64,000 nucleotides of DNA from Hyaloperonospora brassicae (GCA_947650285.1 CANTFL010000143.1:62001-126000); one strand, 5' to 3'; numbered from the stretch's first letter, positions 47,374-58,078 are shown. The notes: generated from the sequence alone by a model not told the origin. Made by a program: numbers and translations.

Positions 47374-48420
47374 TGCGGATCGGTCCACCTAACGGTCAAG
47401 AAGGAGTATAGTCAAGGGTCGACGACTGACCGATGACGATCTACGATCAAGGGCTTGGATCAAAGTTACTAGGACCGGATCACTCGAGAGGTGAATATCA
47501 TCCGGATTACTGGATCAATAGCGTTTATGGAAGAGAGTTGAATATGGAAGCTGGATGGAAAAGTCAATCGTCAAGATCATCAAACACGCGAAGTCTCAAA
47601 AAGGACGGCGATTCGACGATGGATGCATCATCAAAGAATTGAGAGATTGATCACGATCCGTCTTGGATGTACACATAATATCAGTGTGGACCACATACCG
47701 CGATCCACTACGAAGCGATCCACTACCCGAGAGATCCACTACCGAGCGATCCGCCACCCGAGTATCTGATGGGGACCACGTGATGCAAGAGATGAATGAC
47801 ATAGACAGGCGATACGAAACAGTGATCTAGTGAATAGATAGGCATGGTCATAGGTTTTGGTTTTGGTTGGTTGACATCAAACAGAATTGAATTTGCAGCG
47901 AAAGACACGCGTCGACTTCTCCGGGGAAGGAACTTTGGCTTCCCGTTAAACAGAGAGTGACCTGCGTCTCTGCAAGCTTCTCCCTTGGATTGTTTGGCCA
48001 TGCGGAACATCAAGACTCTCCCTTGGATTGTTTGGCCGGGCGGAAAATCAATATTCACTCCCCCCATCCAACTGCGATCGTACGCAGGGAACCTTAACGT
48101 TTAGATTTAAAATCGTGAGGCGGCTCAAGTGGTTAGAAGGCTCGCGTATCAATAATCATCCTTGGATACAGGCGAATCTGGGAGAGCGCCCAAGTATGCA
48201 CGCGATGGAGTAAAGAAATTCCACTTGATCCACCCCACGTTTGATCAGGTGAAGAGTTTCCACCCGATCAACTTTTATCCCCAAAACGGTCAAGTTCAGC
48301 TCAAGTCCACCAAGAAGAGTGCAACCCCCCTACCGACGGGTACACAAGGGGATTGAGAAGACACAGAGCACGGAAGCGGGGTACCCCCTTTGTGACTCGG
48401 TCGTCTGGGTGCCAGTAGAG
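47374..48420 (+). mobile_element. Solo LTR of the element A family (1047 bp)
   Basis: It begins TGCGGATCGG, ends GCCAGTAGAG and is flanked by the exact 5-bp duplication AGTAA (47369-47373 and 48421-48425). It shares with element A the blocks cacgcgtcgacttctcc, ggcggctcaagtggt, gaagagtgcaacccc and gtaccccct near the 3' end. A local duplication of cttggattgtttggcc occurs inside (about 47983-47999 and 48020-48036). Its exact ends are what define the LTR boundaries of element A. Confidence 0.92.
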
Positions 48421-48425
48421 AGTAA

Positions 48426-50296
48426 GGGTCGCAAGTAATTTGTGATGACCACTTCACCACATAGCCTTCTGATCAACTAACCACCACCATTGTCATAGAA
48501 CCTTCTGCAATATCGGAAATTATTCAGTGCGGTCATTACAGCTACCTAATTTACTGCACAGCATCGGCAAATCCTCGAAAGTGGTCGAATCAGGACCGGT
48601 GCTACTCCGTTTTATGGTGCACGAAACATCAATATATATTCTTCTCAATCTCATTGACAAAGCCTGATTGTCGACCGTTTAGCATTCCACTAATCGACGC
48701 TAAGATCGATGTTCCACGGACGCACGAATAACGCACACCTTTGGTGTCACAAAACATGGGTAATGACGAGAGCGGCCGTGTCGGTCTTGTTCCATGTTCG
48801 TCGTCAGCGTCGCCACACGTCACACATCTCATCACATGTGCGAGCTCTGTAAGATTTTGCATTGGAATAGATACACGCGTAATTATTCCGCCGATGACTG
48901 CGCGCTTGTGAACTCCACGTTGTATCGCGAAGCCTAGAGTGTGCGAATTCTTTAAGTGTATGTATGATGCAACCGCTGCTGCCATAAAAAGCCTCGTCAT
49001 GCTGTATCAAAAAAGCTTTCTATATTCAGCCAGTTTGCAATGACAGTGCCAATAAACCGGTCACTGCTAGATACCGGTGGGGGATGCAGGCGAGAACGTC
49101 AAATCTTCGGGTCCTAATGTTTGGTTTCACCAGCACTGTCTAGCCAGAAAGTGATGTCCCCACATTTTTTAGATACATTCATGTATTTTTTAGTAACGCA
49201 CGACCAGAAATAGAAACAAATCACTAGACGACCAAGAATGCGAAACTAGACGATTCGTTAGGCGCGGTGTGGCGAATACTGAAGAACAGGCATTGATAAT
49301 TCAGTAGGCATAGAGTAGCAACACTGATTAGGCTAATAACCTAAATATATTCAATTTGCACTTTTTCAACAAGTACTCCACTAACTTTGCTATAACCGCA
49401 TCATCTAACCCGTCGATGTTGCTGGATTTTGTTTAGTTGCATTTCTTTCATTTGTTTGCACAAGTGTGCTATTTAGTTGATGTTTGTATAAAATGCTGTC
49501 TCCAGTGCAAAATTGGTTAAGGGTGCTTCGTCACATACTATAATTTGGTAGCTCCCTCAATTGTCGCACACATAGTTTTGGTATGTGAAGCGTCTTAAAT
49601 AGAGGGTGCAGTGCACCGCATTAGTATCTCGACGATAAGAGAATTTAGGCCAATAATCAGTCATTAGGATGCGACCTTCGTTTGTGAGATTCTCGCACGA
49701 TCGAAAAACGCTTGCATTTTGATTGATCTACGATACATTATGAATATCATGAATGCATTTCTGGGTTGATATTGGCCTACAAGGCATGTTTGATGAATGT
49801 TCGTGCTTAGTTTATACTTCCTCGTAAGCTCTTGGGGTGTGTAATAAACTTGGGGTCTTGGCTCCGTGCAAGAAAGTAGCGTTGATTCGCATCTTTTTAT
49901 GTCCAAAAAGGACTTTATGTATTGAATGAGCCTAGGTGGTGCGAAATTATGTCTGCACAGGTAGCACCTGTGCAGACATTTTTCGTATGTAAAGAGAATG
50001 CAACATCATTCTTCATGAGTGCGGAACACGCACATAATCCACCCTAAGAAGAAAAGCCATGCAAAGGCATTTCCACAAATCATGTTCGTTGTGTCTGCCT
50101 GTAAACTCCTATCAATCCTTCACGACCTACTCTTCTTTTTCGAGCAAAACTTTGCGTTTTCAAAGAATGACAAGTTCCGTCTTTAAAGCTATAATTCTTT
50201 ATTAAATATTCTGATGACTTTTGTGACATACAAATACGCCACAAGGCGGATTGTATCTTTTTTATCGGACTGTATGAATATAGGTAACACCAAGTA
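48426..50296. other. Intergenic sequence between solo LTR and element B
   Basis: A minus-strand ORF of 123 codons (48629-49000) has balanced composition (MTRLFMAAAVASYIHLKNSH at its start) but no domain I recognise. The rest is AT-rich apart from a perfect 14-bp-arm hairpin at 49949-49979. Confidence 0.4.
49949..49979. repeat. Perfect 14-bp inverted repeat with 3-nt loop
   Basis: Arm ATGTCTGCACAGGT, loop AGC, arm ACCTGTGCAGACAT, then a short T run. It lies about 320 bp outside element B. Confidence 0.95.
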
Positions 50297-50301
50297 CCCT
50301 A

Positions 50302-50766
50302 AGGGACAACTTCTTGCTCCGATAACTGAGCAAGTCCTTGTATTGATAACAATACAAGGATGGGTACGCCCGACGTCACGTACACGTGGCGTGAGGAAGC
50401 GCGACCAAGACAATACAGAACCCGAAAGCTCTGTCTTGAGGTAAAAGTAGAACTGTTATTTAATATAGTTATGTTTCTTGCTAAATCATCTTTCGTCTAA
50501 ATCTAACGATATTAATTTCTGCCTCCTATGTGGGTCTTCTGTCCACCACCCATTGCGCGCGTCCAGCAGCGATTGGTGGTTAAATTGGTTGATGTGCACG
50601 GTACATCAACCAAGAAGTGGACCCCTCTACGTATATTATCATTGGAGGTAATATTCCGACAACATCACTTTTCTCGAGTAATGTTAATTAAATATCATTA
50701 AAATAGATAATATTTGAGATTTGGTACTGTTGTATCAATTTTATGTAACGGGATCACCCCGTTTCA
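50302..50766 (-). repeat. Element B 3' LTR (465 bp)
   Basis: Aligns with 58079-58549 throughout. Its outer end (plus-strand left) is altered: about 18 bp replace the usual TGTAACGGGGCACG end. Its inner end reads ccccgtttca rather than ccccgttaca. Several hairpins that are perfect in the 5' LTR carry one mismatch here, as expected for the older or non-template copy. Confidence 0.88.
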
Positions 50767-50783
50767 TCACTCCTACCTTTCCC
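50767..50783 (-). other. Polypurine tract of element B
   Basis: The minus strand reads GGGAAAGGTAGGAGTGA directly before the 3' LTR, the place where plus-strand DNA synthesis is primed. It supports the minus orientation of the element. Confidence 0.7.
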
Positions 50784-50898
50784 ATCAGTCACCACAGTGA
50801 GTGGTTGATCGATTGGTGACAGACAGACCACATTCGTGTCGCTCTGGGGACGGGGATCACTTGTTGGTATTTTCCTTCTCATTTTGACTTTACAGCGC

Positions 50899-52685
50899 AT
50901 GACCAGTCCGTCCATGCACTGCGCGAGCAAGGCTGGGTCTAAAGCGGCTGCACGGTTTCGTGCAGCCGGAGGGCAAGACACTCAAGACTCGACAGCAGGC
51001 GATAATGCGCCTGCTGCTGCTAATAAGCAGCCTGCAACACCCATAGTTTCAAATGCATGTGGCCATCCCCGGGCAGCTCCTTCACCCGCAGCCGAAGCTG
51101 CGGGTGGTAGCTCATTGGACCATATCCCCGAATTCAAGATGCTCTATTCGGGCGAGTCGGATTCCCTGTCCGACTCCAAGCCGTTCACAAACTCCGACCG
51201 TACGGTTGAGGAAACGAAGACTGCTCCGCCTCGGGGCAGTCTCAATCCTGAATTGCGGCATGAGATGTTTAATTCATCCGACGAGTCCGGGAACATGTCA
51301 CCAGGATCGAACTGATCGCGCTCGTTTTTATACGAGACGAGTGTGCAACATGAGGACGTACGTCTTCATGACGATGTCGATGACGCTTCGCGGAGTCATC
51401 GTAGCCATAGCCGCAGCATTACGAGGTATTGCGGCGATCGTGGTGACATGGCTTATGTTGGCACCACGCAAGAGGATCTTTATAGTGACGCGTTACGATC
51501 TGATCCTAAAACAAGCAATGGATGCCTTCCGTGAGCGAGCTGAGAGGAAGGTATGAGAATACCACTGGGCGTTGTCGAATCTCACAATATTGTCTCGTCA
51601 AGAGTCCATGGTCTTTACTTCAGTGGGATAAATTATCGCACTAAGCATAAATTATATTTCGATGTCTTCTTTAGACATCGATGGTACCACGGCAACCGCA
51701 AGAGAGACGAGATCTCTTAGGTGCAGGCGTAGAATTCGTTTATCAGTAACATTGAGAATGTTGGCCGCAAGGCTTGGCTAGACAAACTTGATTTTGCTAG
51801 CAACAGGTTTAAGCTGAAGTCACATACCGGTGCTCGGTACAAATTGCACCGATTTCTCGATCGGCAGGTCTAACTTGCCTCTCGTGGGGAGAGACATGTC
51901 TGAGTTGTGTTGACAGCCCAATTCGCCCCTAGGGAGGCGTACCTCCCTAATCAACCCTACGGGAGGGAGCGCATCTCGTTCGAGATGCGTTAGGGGATTG
52001 AGAGCTTACAATCCGTTTACGAACGTGGAGGGCGTTCGTATGATGATGACCCTCCATCAAAGGTTGTGTCTCGTCGTAGTGCTCGACGCGACAGGTCACA
52101 TTAAATATCATCTGGGGTCGAGGTTCTTAGCTGTTTCAAGAGGGTGAAAACCCTTGCCACTGGACGAGGTAGCTCGTTCTTGATTCTGAATCGTCACGGT
52201 AGTTCAAGATACACTCAACAAGGAACCATTGACCACCGTGTGAGTCTATCAAAGGATGTGGAGGAGGAGGAAAGTTCTCCTCCAAGTCGTTCTGCTCACC
52301 ATCTCGATCCTTACGAGATGGATCGCGCAATCGTTGAATTGCGCGATGATTATAACACGAGAGAGACAGGCGTTTGGCTCTGACCGAAACTGTGCGGCAG
52401 TAACGCAAGGATCGGGAGACCGAGTGTGCGAAGCACCGTGCTGAGTACGCGGTCGCGCAACTGCAGGTCGAGCGCGATGTCCGCTCCCTCGTTGAGGACC
52501 TGGGGACGGCACGCATGGAGATATCTTGCTTGATCGGAGAGATCGCTTCATTACGCATCCAGACGGATCGTCTGGAGCGCGAACCCAAAAGTCTGACGGA
52601 GGTTCTCGTACGTGGGGGTGATATTCATCGTCGGAAGAGGGCTCGTACTGACAGTACGGGCGGAGACGTCCCACGTAAAACATAG
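50899..52685 (+). pseudogene. Antisense coiled-coil ORF of element B, decayed
   Basis: Plus strand, opposite to pol. The first frame runs from the ATG at 50899 (MTSPSMHCASKAGSK) to a TGA at 51315, through an Ala/Ser-rich then acidic part with LDHIPEFKMLYSGESDSLSD. It continues after a shift with HEDVRLHDDVDDASRSHRSH and DMAYVGTTQEDLYSDALRSD. It ends in a heptad-rich segment (about 52315-52620: EMDRAIVELRDDYN, QLQVERDVRSLVEDLGTARM, ISCLIGEIASLRIQTDRLER) and a basic cluster HRRKRARTDS before the TAG at 52683. About five stops and three frameshifts break it. The C-terminal third lies antisense to the integrase-chromodomain linker. Function unknown; same placement and style as in element A. Confidence 0.7.
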
Positions 52686-52800
52686 GATGCGTGCGCATCC
52701 TACGTGGTAGTTCGATCCTGTATGCGCTGCCTTGTGGACGCAGCACACGAAAGGGGCCGATGTGCTTGGGCAGTAGTTTACCGCTGCTCACATTGTTCAC
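52040..52800 (-). pseudogene. Integrase C-terminal part, linker and chromodomain of element B
   Basis: The minus strand reads KLLPKHIGPFRVL and HPMFYVGRLRPYCQYEPSSD (integrase C-terminal SH3-like part, 52780-52640). A variable linker follows, then in another frame FPPPPHPLIDSHGGQWFLVE and YLVQWQGFSPS (chromodomain, about 52290-52139). The chromodomain helix continues as EPRPQMIF and VEHYDETQP (to about 52040), beyond two stops, one of them where the family has Trp before GluProArg. The domain would bind histone marks and steer integration. Confidence 0.8.
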
Positions 52801-53159
52801 TACGTGTCTAGGTATGTTTATCGTAGATAGTAGGACTAAGTCACCTTTTGCAAATGAATGATTATTTTCTTTTCCATTCTTTCAGCGTTCCGTTTATGAC
52901 GGTCCACCGCGTAAGCGATGGAATACTGTACGAAACGGAGCACTGCTTCACGAGCCAGCATAAATCCTTCTGCTGACTCGGCATTGTTTTGTTCAGTTTG
53001 CCTTGTGTGAATTGCAGAAAGAGTCTTTTCCTCTTTCTGTTGATCGGCAAGGATGTCGTCATCCTCGCTGGAATAGACGTTGGCGATGCTGAAAAATACC
53101 ATCAGCATCAACTGAGTCAATCATAGCGTTATCGCTATTATTGAGGTGATCTTCTGCAT
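52801..53159 (-). pseudogene. Integrase distal region of element B
   Basis: A minus-strand frame (53120-52836) with EGFMLAREAVLRFVQYSIAY then AVDRHKRNAERMEKK, the helical stretch between the integrase core and the C-terminal part in these elements. Bounded by frameshifts. Confidence 0.6.
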
Positions 53160-53977
53160 CGATGTCGACTTGATCGACATCGACATCATACGTGCAGACG
53201 TTTGAGTCGGCACGTGATGAGCAAGAGCCAGAACTCTTTTTTTCTCGAGCAAGTCCCTACCCCTCTTAACCCAGAGTCACACTCTAAAAGGGTGGGCAGA
53301 CGTGGATGACGTGAACCATTCACGAAAAACGGTTGGTGCTGTGTAGAAGCATGCACCGAATTATTGATGGCGAATTCCACCATCGGTAGGAATCCGCTCT
53401 AGCTCGAGAACTAGTGGACGTATCCTTGAAGGATCTCTTCGAGGGCACGATTGGCACATTTTGCCTGACCATCTGTTTCGGGATGGTCAGATGTCGACAT
53501 CTTCAGCCGTGTTCCGAGTGAACGGAACACGGTTTGCCAAAAGTCTGCCGTGAACCGAGGCTCAAGGTCTGATAAGAGTTCGCGGGGTAGCCCGTGAAGT
53601 CGAAATATCGTGTCGATAAAGACACGAGCACAGCCTTGTGCAGTGATCGACTCGGGGACAGCAGCAAGATACACCATCTTGCTGACCCGGTCAACAAACA
53701 CAAGAATATTGATATTCTTGTGAGCGTCTTCAGGAAAACCGAAGACAAATCCCATTGAAATGGACTGTCAGCACTCTGCCGGGACAGGTAGAGGCCGTAA
53801 TTTTGCACTGGATGAAGGACTGGGCTTCACTTGTTGACAAACGTCGCAAGTACGAATGTACTTGCGGACGAGCTGATACTGGCGGGACCAGTAAAAGTCA
53901 CAACTTACCGTGAGGTAAGTCTTTTCCCGCCCACCTGTTGGGGCATCGTGACACTCATTCAAGAAGCTCAAGCACAA
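53160..53977 (-). pseudogene. Integrase zinc-binding and catalytic core of element B
   Basis: A zinc-binding part NECHDAP then TCDVCQQVKPS (53950-53810) leads into the core: ILVFVDRVSKMVYLAAVP (Asp 1), LLSDLEPRFTADFW (Asp 2), and STSDHPETDGQAKCANRALE (Glu). This spans 53755-53411 in a single open frame of 114 codons. A further piece, VEFAINNSVHASTQHQPFFV, lies at 53383-53320. The core acids are present; frameshifts separate the zinc part, the core and the tail. Confidence 0.85.
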
Positions 53978-54024
53978 ATTGTTATGAGCGGGGACGACAA
54001 CACGAGGCGTGTAGCCAGCAACGG

Positions 54025-54720
54025 CTATTTAATATAGCAGTGTGATGCGTGTTGTGTACACATTCGAAGAGGATCGGTACAAAGCCGGTAAACCTTAAAA
54101 GATTCACGAGATGGATTCATTCGATAATAAATCAAGCGCAGAAGATCATTGTCTTCTGAGTTAGCCTTTCGCACGTCGTCAAGTAAACTTGACGACCGCA
54201 CAATGACTGTAATTGTTGCAACAGTGGACTTATCTTCACCTTTGGAGTGCGCGCCCGACTCGAAATAGGGTCGGCGCGATAGCGCGTCAGCGAAGAAATT
54301 TAGTCGTACTGGTTTATACTTAACGGAGAAGATGTAATCCGCGAAGAAAGACAGCCACCTCGCCACTTTTTGCGATCGATGTGGACTGTTGACGGCCTTT
54401 CTTAGAGACGCATGGTCCGTATATACGATGAACGGTCTATCTCCCAATAGATAGGCACAAAACTTAGCCAGTGCGTACTTCATGGCAAGGAGTTCCTTGT
54501 CATGCGCTGGTAAATCACGCTCAGCTGCTTGCAGCTGACGCGTTCTGAGCCTGTCTGCGACAAATTGCATCAACTCACAGCCGATTGCAAAATCGCTGGC
54601 GTCGCAGACCACATATAATAGTCTGTCCAGATCTGCAATCGCCGATACTGGCGATTGCACAAAGCTTTGCTTGATATATTCAAAGGAACGCTGACAGTCA
54701 GCGCTCAATGACCACTTCAT
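54025..54720 (-). pseudogene. RNase H of element B
   Basis: One open frame of 231 codons. It has CDASDFAIG (first Asp), HDKELLAMKYALAKF (Glu), YTDHASLRKAV (Asp) and FFADALSRRP (last Asp), preceded by the RT connection segment WSLSADCQRSFEYIKQSF. All four metal-binding acids are present. The last 60 codons run into the spacer before the integrase zinc part. This is the best preserved piece of the element. Confidence 0.85.
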
Positions 54721-55838
54721 ATTTTTCTTGAGCTAACAGAAAAGATGAACAGTCATCTCGGCTTAATCTTGAGAACTTGTGCAAGTACGCCGCTAATCCA
54801 AGGAACTTTAGCAGTCCCTTGTCATCGATTGGCACATTCCGGTTGTTAATCGCCTTGATCTTCCCGGGATTAGAGCGTATGCCGTCTTTACCCACGATGC
54901 ACCCAAGAAGTGGTATTTCGCTAGCCGCGAATATACACTTCTTGAAGTCGGCATACAAATTATGCTTGCGCATAAGTTGAAGAACCCGACGAACGTGAGT
55001 TCTGTGTGCTTCCATGTCTGTTTTCCTGTTCATAGCCTGGCTATGGACGAACACATCGTCGAAGTAACTCGGTGCGAAATCCCGCACCGGTCTCAATAGA
55101 TTTGCAACACATTTGTTGAATGTTGCAGGGGCATTACTCAGCCCCTGTGGCATTACATGTCACTCCCACAGCATGCCGCTAAGGGTTATCACTGCTGTTT
55201 GGGTGATTTCCCGTTCACGCATGAGGATCTGATAGAATCCATCCATCAGATCCATGGACGAAAAGATGGTACTCTTAGACATACCACCTATGATTGCGTC
55301 CTTCCTCGGTATCGGTGTCGCAGCCGGTACCGTTGCAGCATTCATCTTGTTTAATGCTTATACTATCCGCCATCCTCCTGTGGTCCTTGCGCACAGAAGG
55401 TCGGAGAGCTGTGAGAGGATGTTTATTCCCTCACATGGCCCGCTGCAAAGCGATCGGCAAAAATTTCGTCGATCGCTACTACTTGTTCACGAAGCTGTGG
55501 CCACTGCTTCAAGAACAGTACTTTAAGCCCGGTTTGAGCTCGATCTCGTGTCGAGTGCCTTTGTCCTTAGGCAACTCGCAAGGTACGGATTTAGGGAATA
55601 CGTCCCTGAATTCGATCAAATCCTTATACAAAGGATTTGCCTGAAGTGACTCCCAGGACCAAGACGTGTAACGCTCAATCCAAGTCTTCTCATCGAGGAC
55701 ACTTTCTTCCATCGATCTGCTGCTGAGAACCCGTTCGTTCTCAGCAAATGCTATTGCCAACCGTATATCGGCCACATACTCATCCTCTGTGACGAGTATG
55801 CAGATCTTCTTGACCTTTCTACTACGCAGATCGCGCAA
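54698..55838 (-). pseudogene. Reverse transcriptase of element B
   Basis: N-terminal part FRDVFPKSVPCELPKDKGTR (about 55605-55546) in the frame 55838-55509. Then come pieces read across shifts, QWPQLREQVVAIDEIFADRF and FSSMDLMDGFYQILMRERE, the palm box MPQGLSNAPATFNK, and the catalytic YFDD box in APSYFDDVFVHSQAM (about 55080-55036). A 151-codon frame (55153-54698) carries the rest of the palm and thumb (ASEIPLLGCIVGKDGI, LLKFLGLAAYLHKFSR). A TGA separates the LWE and MPQG boxes. The catalytic acids are intact. Confidence 0.85.
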
Positions 55839-55850
55839 GAACCGTCTCGA

Positions 55851-56366
55851 TTATAGCGTTAATAATTGAGTTATCTCCGAGGTTAACTTCGGAGGCACAA
55901 TCAGATCAAGCGTATAAGCGCCTACGCTTGATCCGTCATTAACCAAGACGTTCAACGTCTCGGTTTCTTCCTGAGAACTTGTTTCCACAGGTTGCTGAGA
56001 GCCTAATCCCTCAGCAAGTGACTCTTGAGGAATTCCTTCCTCGAGCACGTGGGGACTTATTGCCTCTACGTCTTTTGACTGTGGCTATTCAACCACAGTC
56101 AGGCACCGATCCTCTACGGTCGACTCTCCAGTCGACCTAGGATGACCGTGTTGCCCTTTGGCGGCAACAGATTTCTTTCTTCTAAGATGCTGCCCGCTAG
56201 GCATGCATCCATGTCCCGGTCCACTCGACTTATTCGAGTGGTGGACCATCGGCGCTGCCTGTACATCTGTACAGCCGCCGGGAGCTTGCTCCCCAGTGTA
56301 GTGATCAGCTACACCGAGGCCTTGTGCAGTCGTGCAAAGACCGTACCGCAAATGAGGCCATCGCAC
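55851..56366 (-). pseudogene. Protease-RT linker of element B
   Basis: Two minus-strand frames (56366-56085 and 56048-55851) rich in Ser, Gln and Glu, between protease and RT. No domain motif. This stretch holds six of the perfect hairpins. Confidence 0.5.
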
Positions 56367-56464
56367 TCACTCGCAGTACATCCACACGCTTGTGGACGCT
56401 CCATGACGTCCATCAGATGGCCATCTGATGAACAAGCGGCAGTCATCTTCACGGATCGATGCTA

Positions 56465-56765
56465 CTATCTAACCCTTGGCTCGTATCCTCTGAGACAAAA
56501 TGATCCCAGAATGATATCAAATTTGTCATCTAGATCCAGTACGATGAAATCATCATCGTACTGTTCTCCCTTTAACGTGTAGTAAATCCCACTACACGTT
56601 TTGCAACGGTTATCGATGCACCTCTGTCGAGGCGCACTGTCATCCTCGTTGAAGGGATGTCGCACTCAATGAATTTGAGCCTACGATCCCATAGTTACTG
56701 ACGATGAATAAAATCATTCGACGCTCCATAGTCAAATATGGCGCGAAGTGACAAATCTTTTGTCA
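56465..56765 (-). pseudogene. Protease of element B, active site altered
   Basis: The minus strand shows LRAIFDYGASNDFIHRQ at about 56750-56700, the place of the retropepsin active site. The expected Cys/Ser/Thr after the catalytic Asp is Tyr (codon TAT). The C-terminal half, FIVLDLDDKFDIILGSFCLR then GYEPRV (56540-56465), matches the usual end of gypsy protease. The catalytic Asp is present, but the neighbouring change and frame breaks would inactivate it. Confidence 0.75.
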
Positions 56766-56989
56766 CTTGCAACTTCAAGGTGATGAGTGATATCTCATCA
56801 CCAGGTGCAGAGACACACAGTTACTGTGTATCTGGACCAACTTTCGTCAAGAGATTTGCAAATTCTCTTGAGGTTGCTGGATCAATAGGGCGCTCCGCCC
56901 CTACTGACCCCGGCCATTTTTATGGTTCGCTTCGCTGGACCCACGCCCATTGCCATTTTTGGCAAATGGACGACCATTTCGCTCAGTAC

Positions 56990-58030
56990 TGCTAGGTACT
57001 GGGCGAGGGGCACTACCGACTTAAGCGTAGTAACCCAACTTATGGTAGAGATTGCACTTCTGCAATCGCTTGTTGTTCGAATAGCGAGGTCTCTCGCTCT
57101 CAACATAACAGATGTCCATTGGTTCTGGACCTCCGGTCTCTTGTCGTCTCGGTGGACGATTAGAGATCGAGCTAGCATGAGCTTGTCTCATGCTAAAGTC
57201 TTCCTGTTCCGCTGCTGAAATAGCATCTTCTAGAGTATGCAATTCCAGGCGGGACAGGTGATTCATGGAGGGTCCTTCTAATATCATGCATAAACACAGT
57301 AATCAACGTGTGGTCATTTACCGGGTTAGCAGTTATACAACTCGCTAGGACTGGTATATGATGAGCGTAAGCGTGCACATCACGCTTACCTTGCTTGAGT
57401 TGCAGGAACTCTGATGGAGCCCTGAACACTCAGCCCTTGCCGGCTCAAACGTTCGTTTGAGACGGGTTTTAAAGGATTCGAGCGACTCAAAGGCGTATGG
57501 GTCGCTCATCTCCAGCCCTAAGGCCCAAGTCTTGGCACGTCCTGCTAAGTGGGATTGAGCAAATGTTAGTTTTATTTGCTCATCGTCGATGCGACGTGCC
57601 TTATATGGCTCTGTTTAATTCGACGAACAATAACAAAAGGGAGTCTTTCTCGGCTTCTCTGTACTTGGAGATTCCGACCTTCAAGATTTCGGGGCGATGC
57701 GTGTGCGTCTCCCCCCACAGCAGCATTAAATTGCTGCTGTCTCAACAGCTCTGTCTGTTGAGCACTGAGTTCTCTCAACTGCTCAGTCTGTAAAAATCCT
57801 TGCTGGTGAAGCAAGGCTACTTTCTCTCGTTCGGCGCCAAGTCCATGTTTAATGAACCTAGCGATAGAGGCATGTTGTTGGTCTCTGTCAAGAGATTCTA
57901 ACATAGCGATAATGTCAATGTCGCGCACGGTAGGGCTCATTCGCCCTACCGCGGCCCATTCGAGGTAACTCAAATGGGCGAAGCCTTCACGTTCGGCGTG
58001 AAATCTCTCTCCCTCATTCATCATGTTCAT
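56990..58030 (-). pseudogene. gag of element B
   Basis: Starts at the ATG 58030-58028, about 35 bp after the primer site. The N-terminal 120 codons are open, with a helical Gln-rich stretch LRELSAQQTELLRQQQFNAA. The capsid part continues after shifts: IKLTFAQSHLAGRAKTWALG and FESLESFKTRLKRTFEPARA (about 57575-57435), LQLKQGKRDVHAYA and CITANPVNDHTLITVFM (57410-57290), then GGPEPMDICYVESER. The zinc knuckle reads KCNLYHKLGYYA (about 57060-57025): its second Cys and its His are both Tyr, so RNA binding would be lost. Confidence 0.82.
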
Positions 58031-58062
58031 AATGGATAAGATGTGTGGTCGTTGGAAGGAAT

Positions 58063-58076
58063 AAAAGGTGCTACCA
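58063..58076 (-). other. Putative primer-binding site of element B
   Basis: The minus strand reads TGGTAGCACCTTTT two bases after the 5' LTR. TGG fits the tRNA CCA end. The tRNA is not identified. Confidence 0.5.
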
Positions 58077-58078
58077 GG

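Larger units (their letters stand above)
50945..57951. repeat. Field of short perfect inverted repeats inside element B
   Basis: Perfect hairpins with arms of 9 bp or more: 50945-50968, 50993-51016, 51083-51106, 51970-51989, 52322-52347, 52683-52702, 53160-53182, 53465-53490, 53507-53532, 53699-53722, 53845-53866, 54634-54659, 55225-55253, 55721-55746, 55904-55933, 56411-56430, 56537-56563, 56574-56600, 56746-56768, 56779-56802, 57367-57389, 57717-57740, 57928-57951. Twelve more have 8-bp arms. Five further perfect stems lie in the 5' LTR. They fall in gag, pol and the antisense ORF alike. Confidence 0.9.

Noticed and set aside
48629..49000. A 123-codon minus-strand gene
   Set aside because: Balanced composition but no motif, promoter or neighbour supports it; kept only as a note in the intergenic entry.
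49949..49984. A bacterial-type intrinsic terminator (stem plus T run)
   Set aside because: The sequence context is eukaryotic; hairpin-T signals of that kind do not apply to nuclear genes transcribed by RNA polymerase II.
50941..50962. A third SINE copy suggested by ctgggtctaaagcggctgca
   Set aside because: It lies within the antisense ORF of element B as a codon run for Ala/Lys-rich residues, and no tRNA-like head precedes it; similarity is probably chance.
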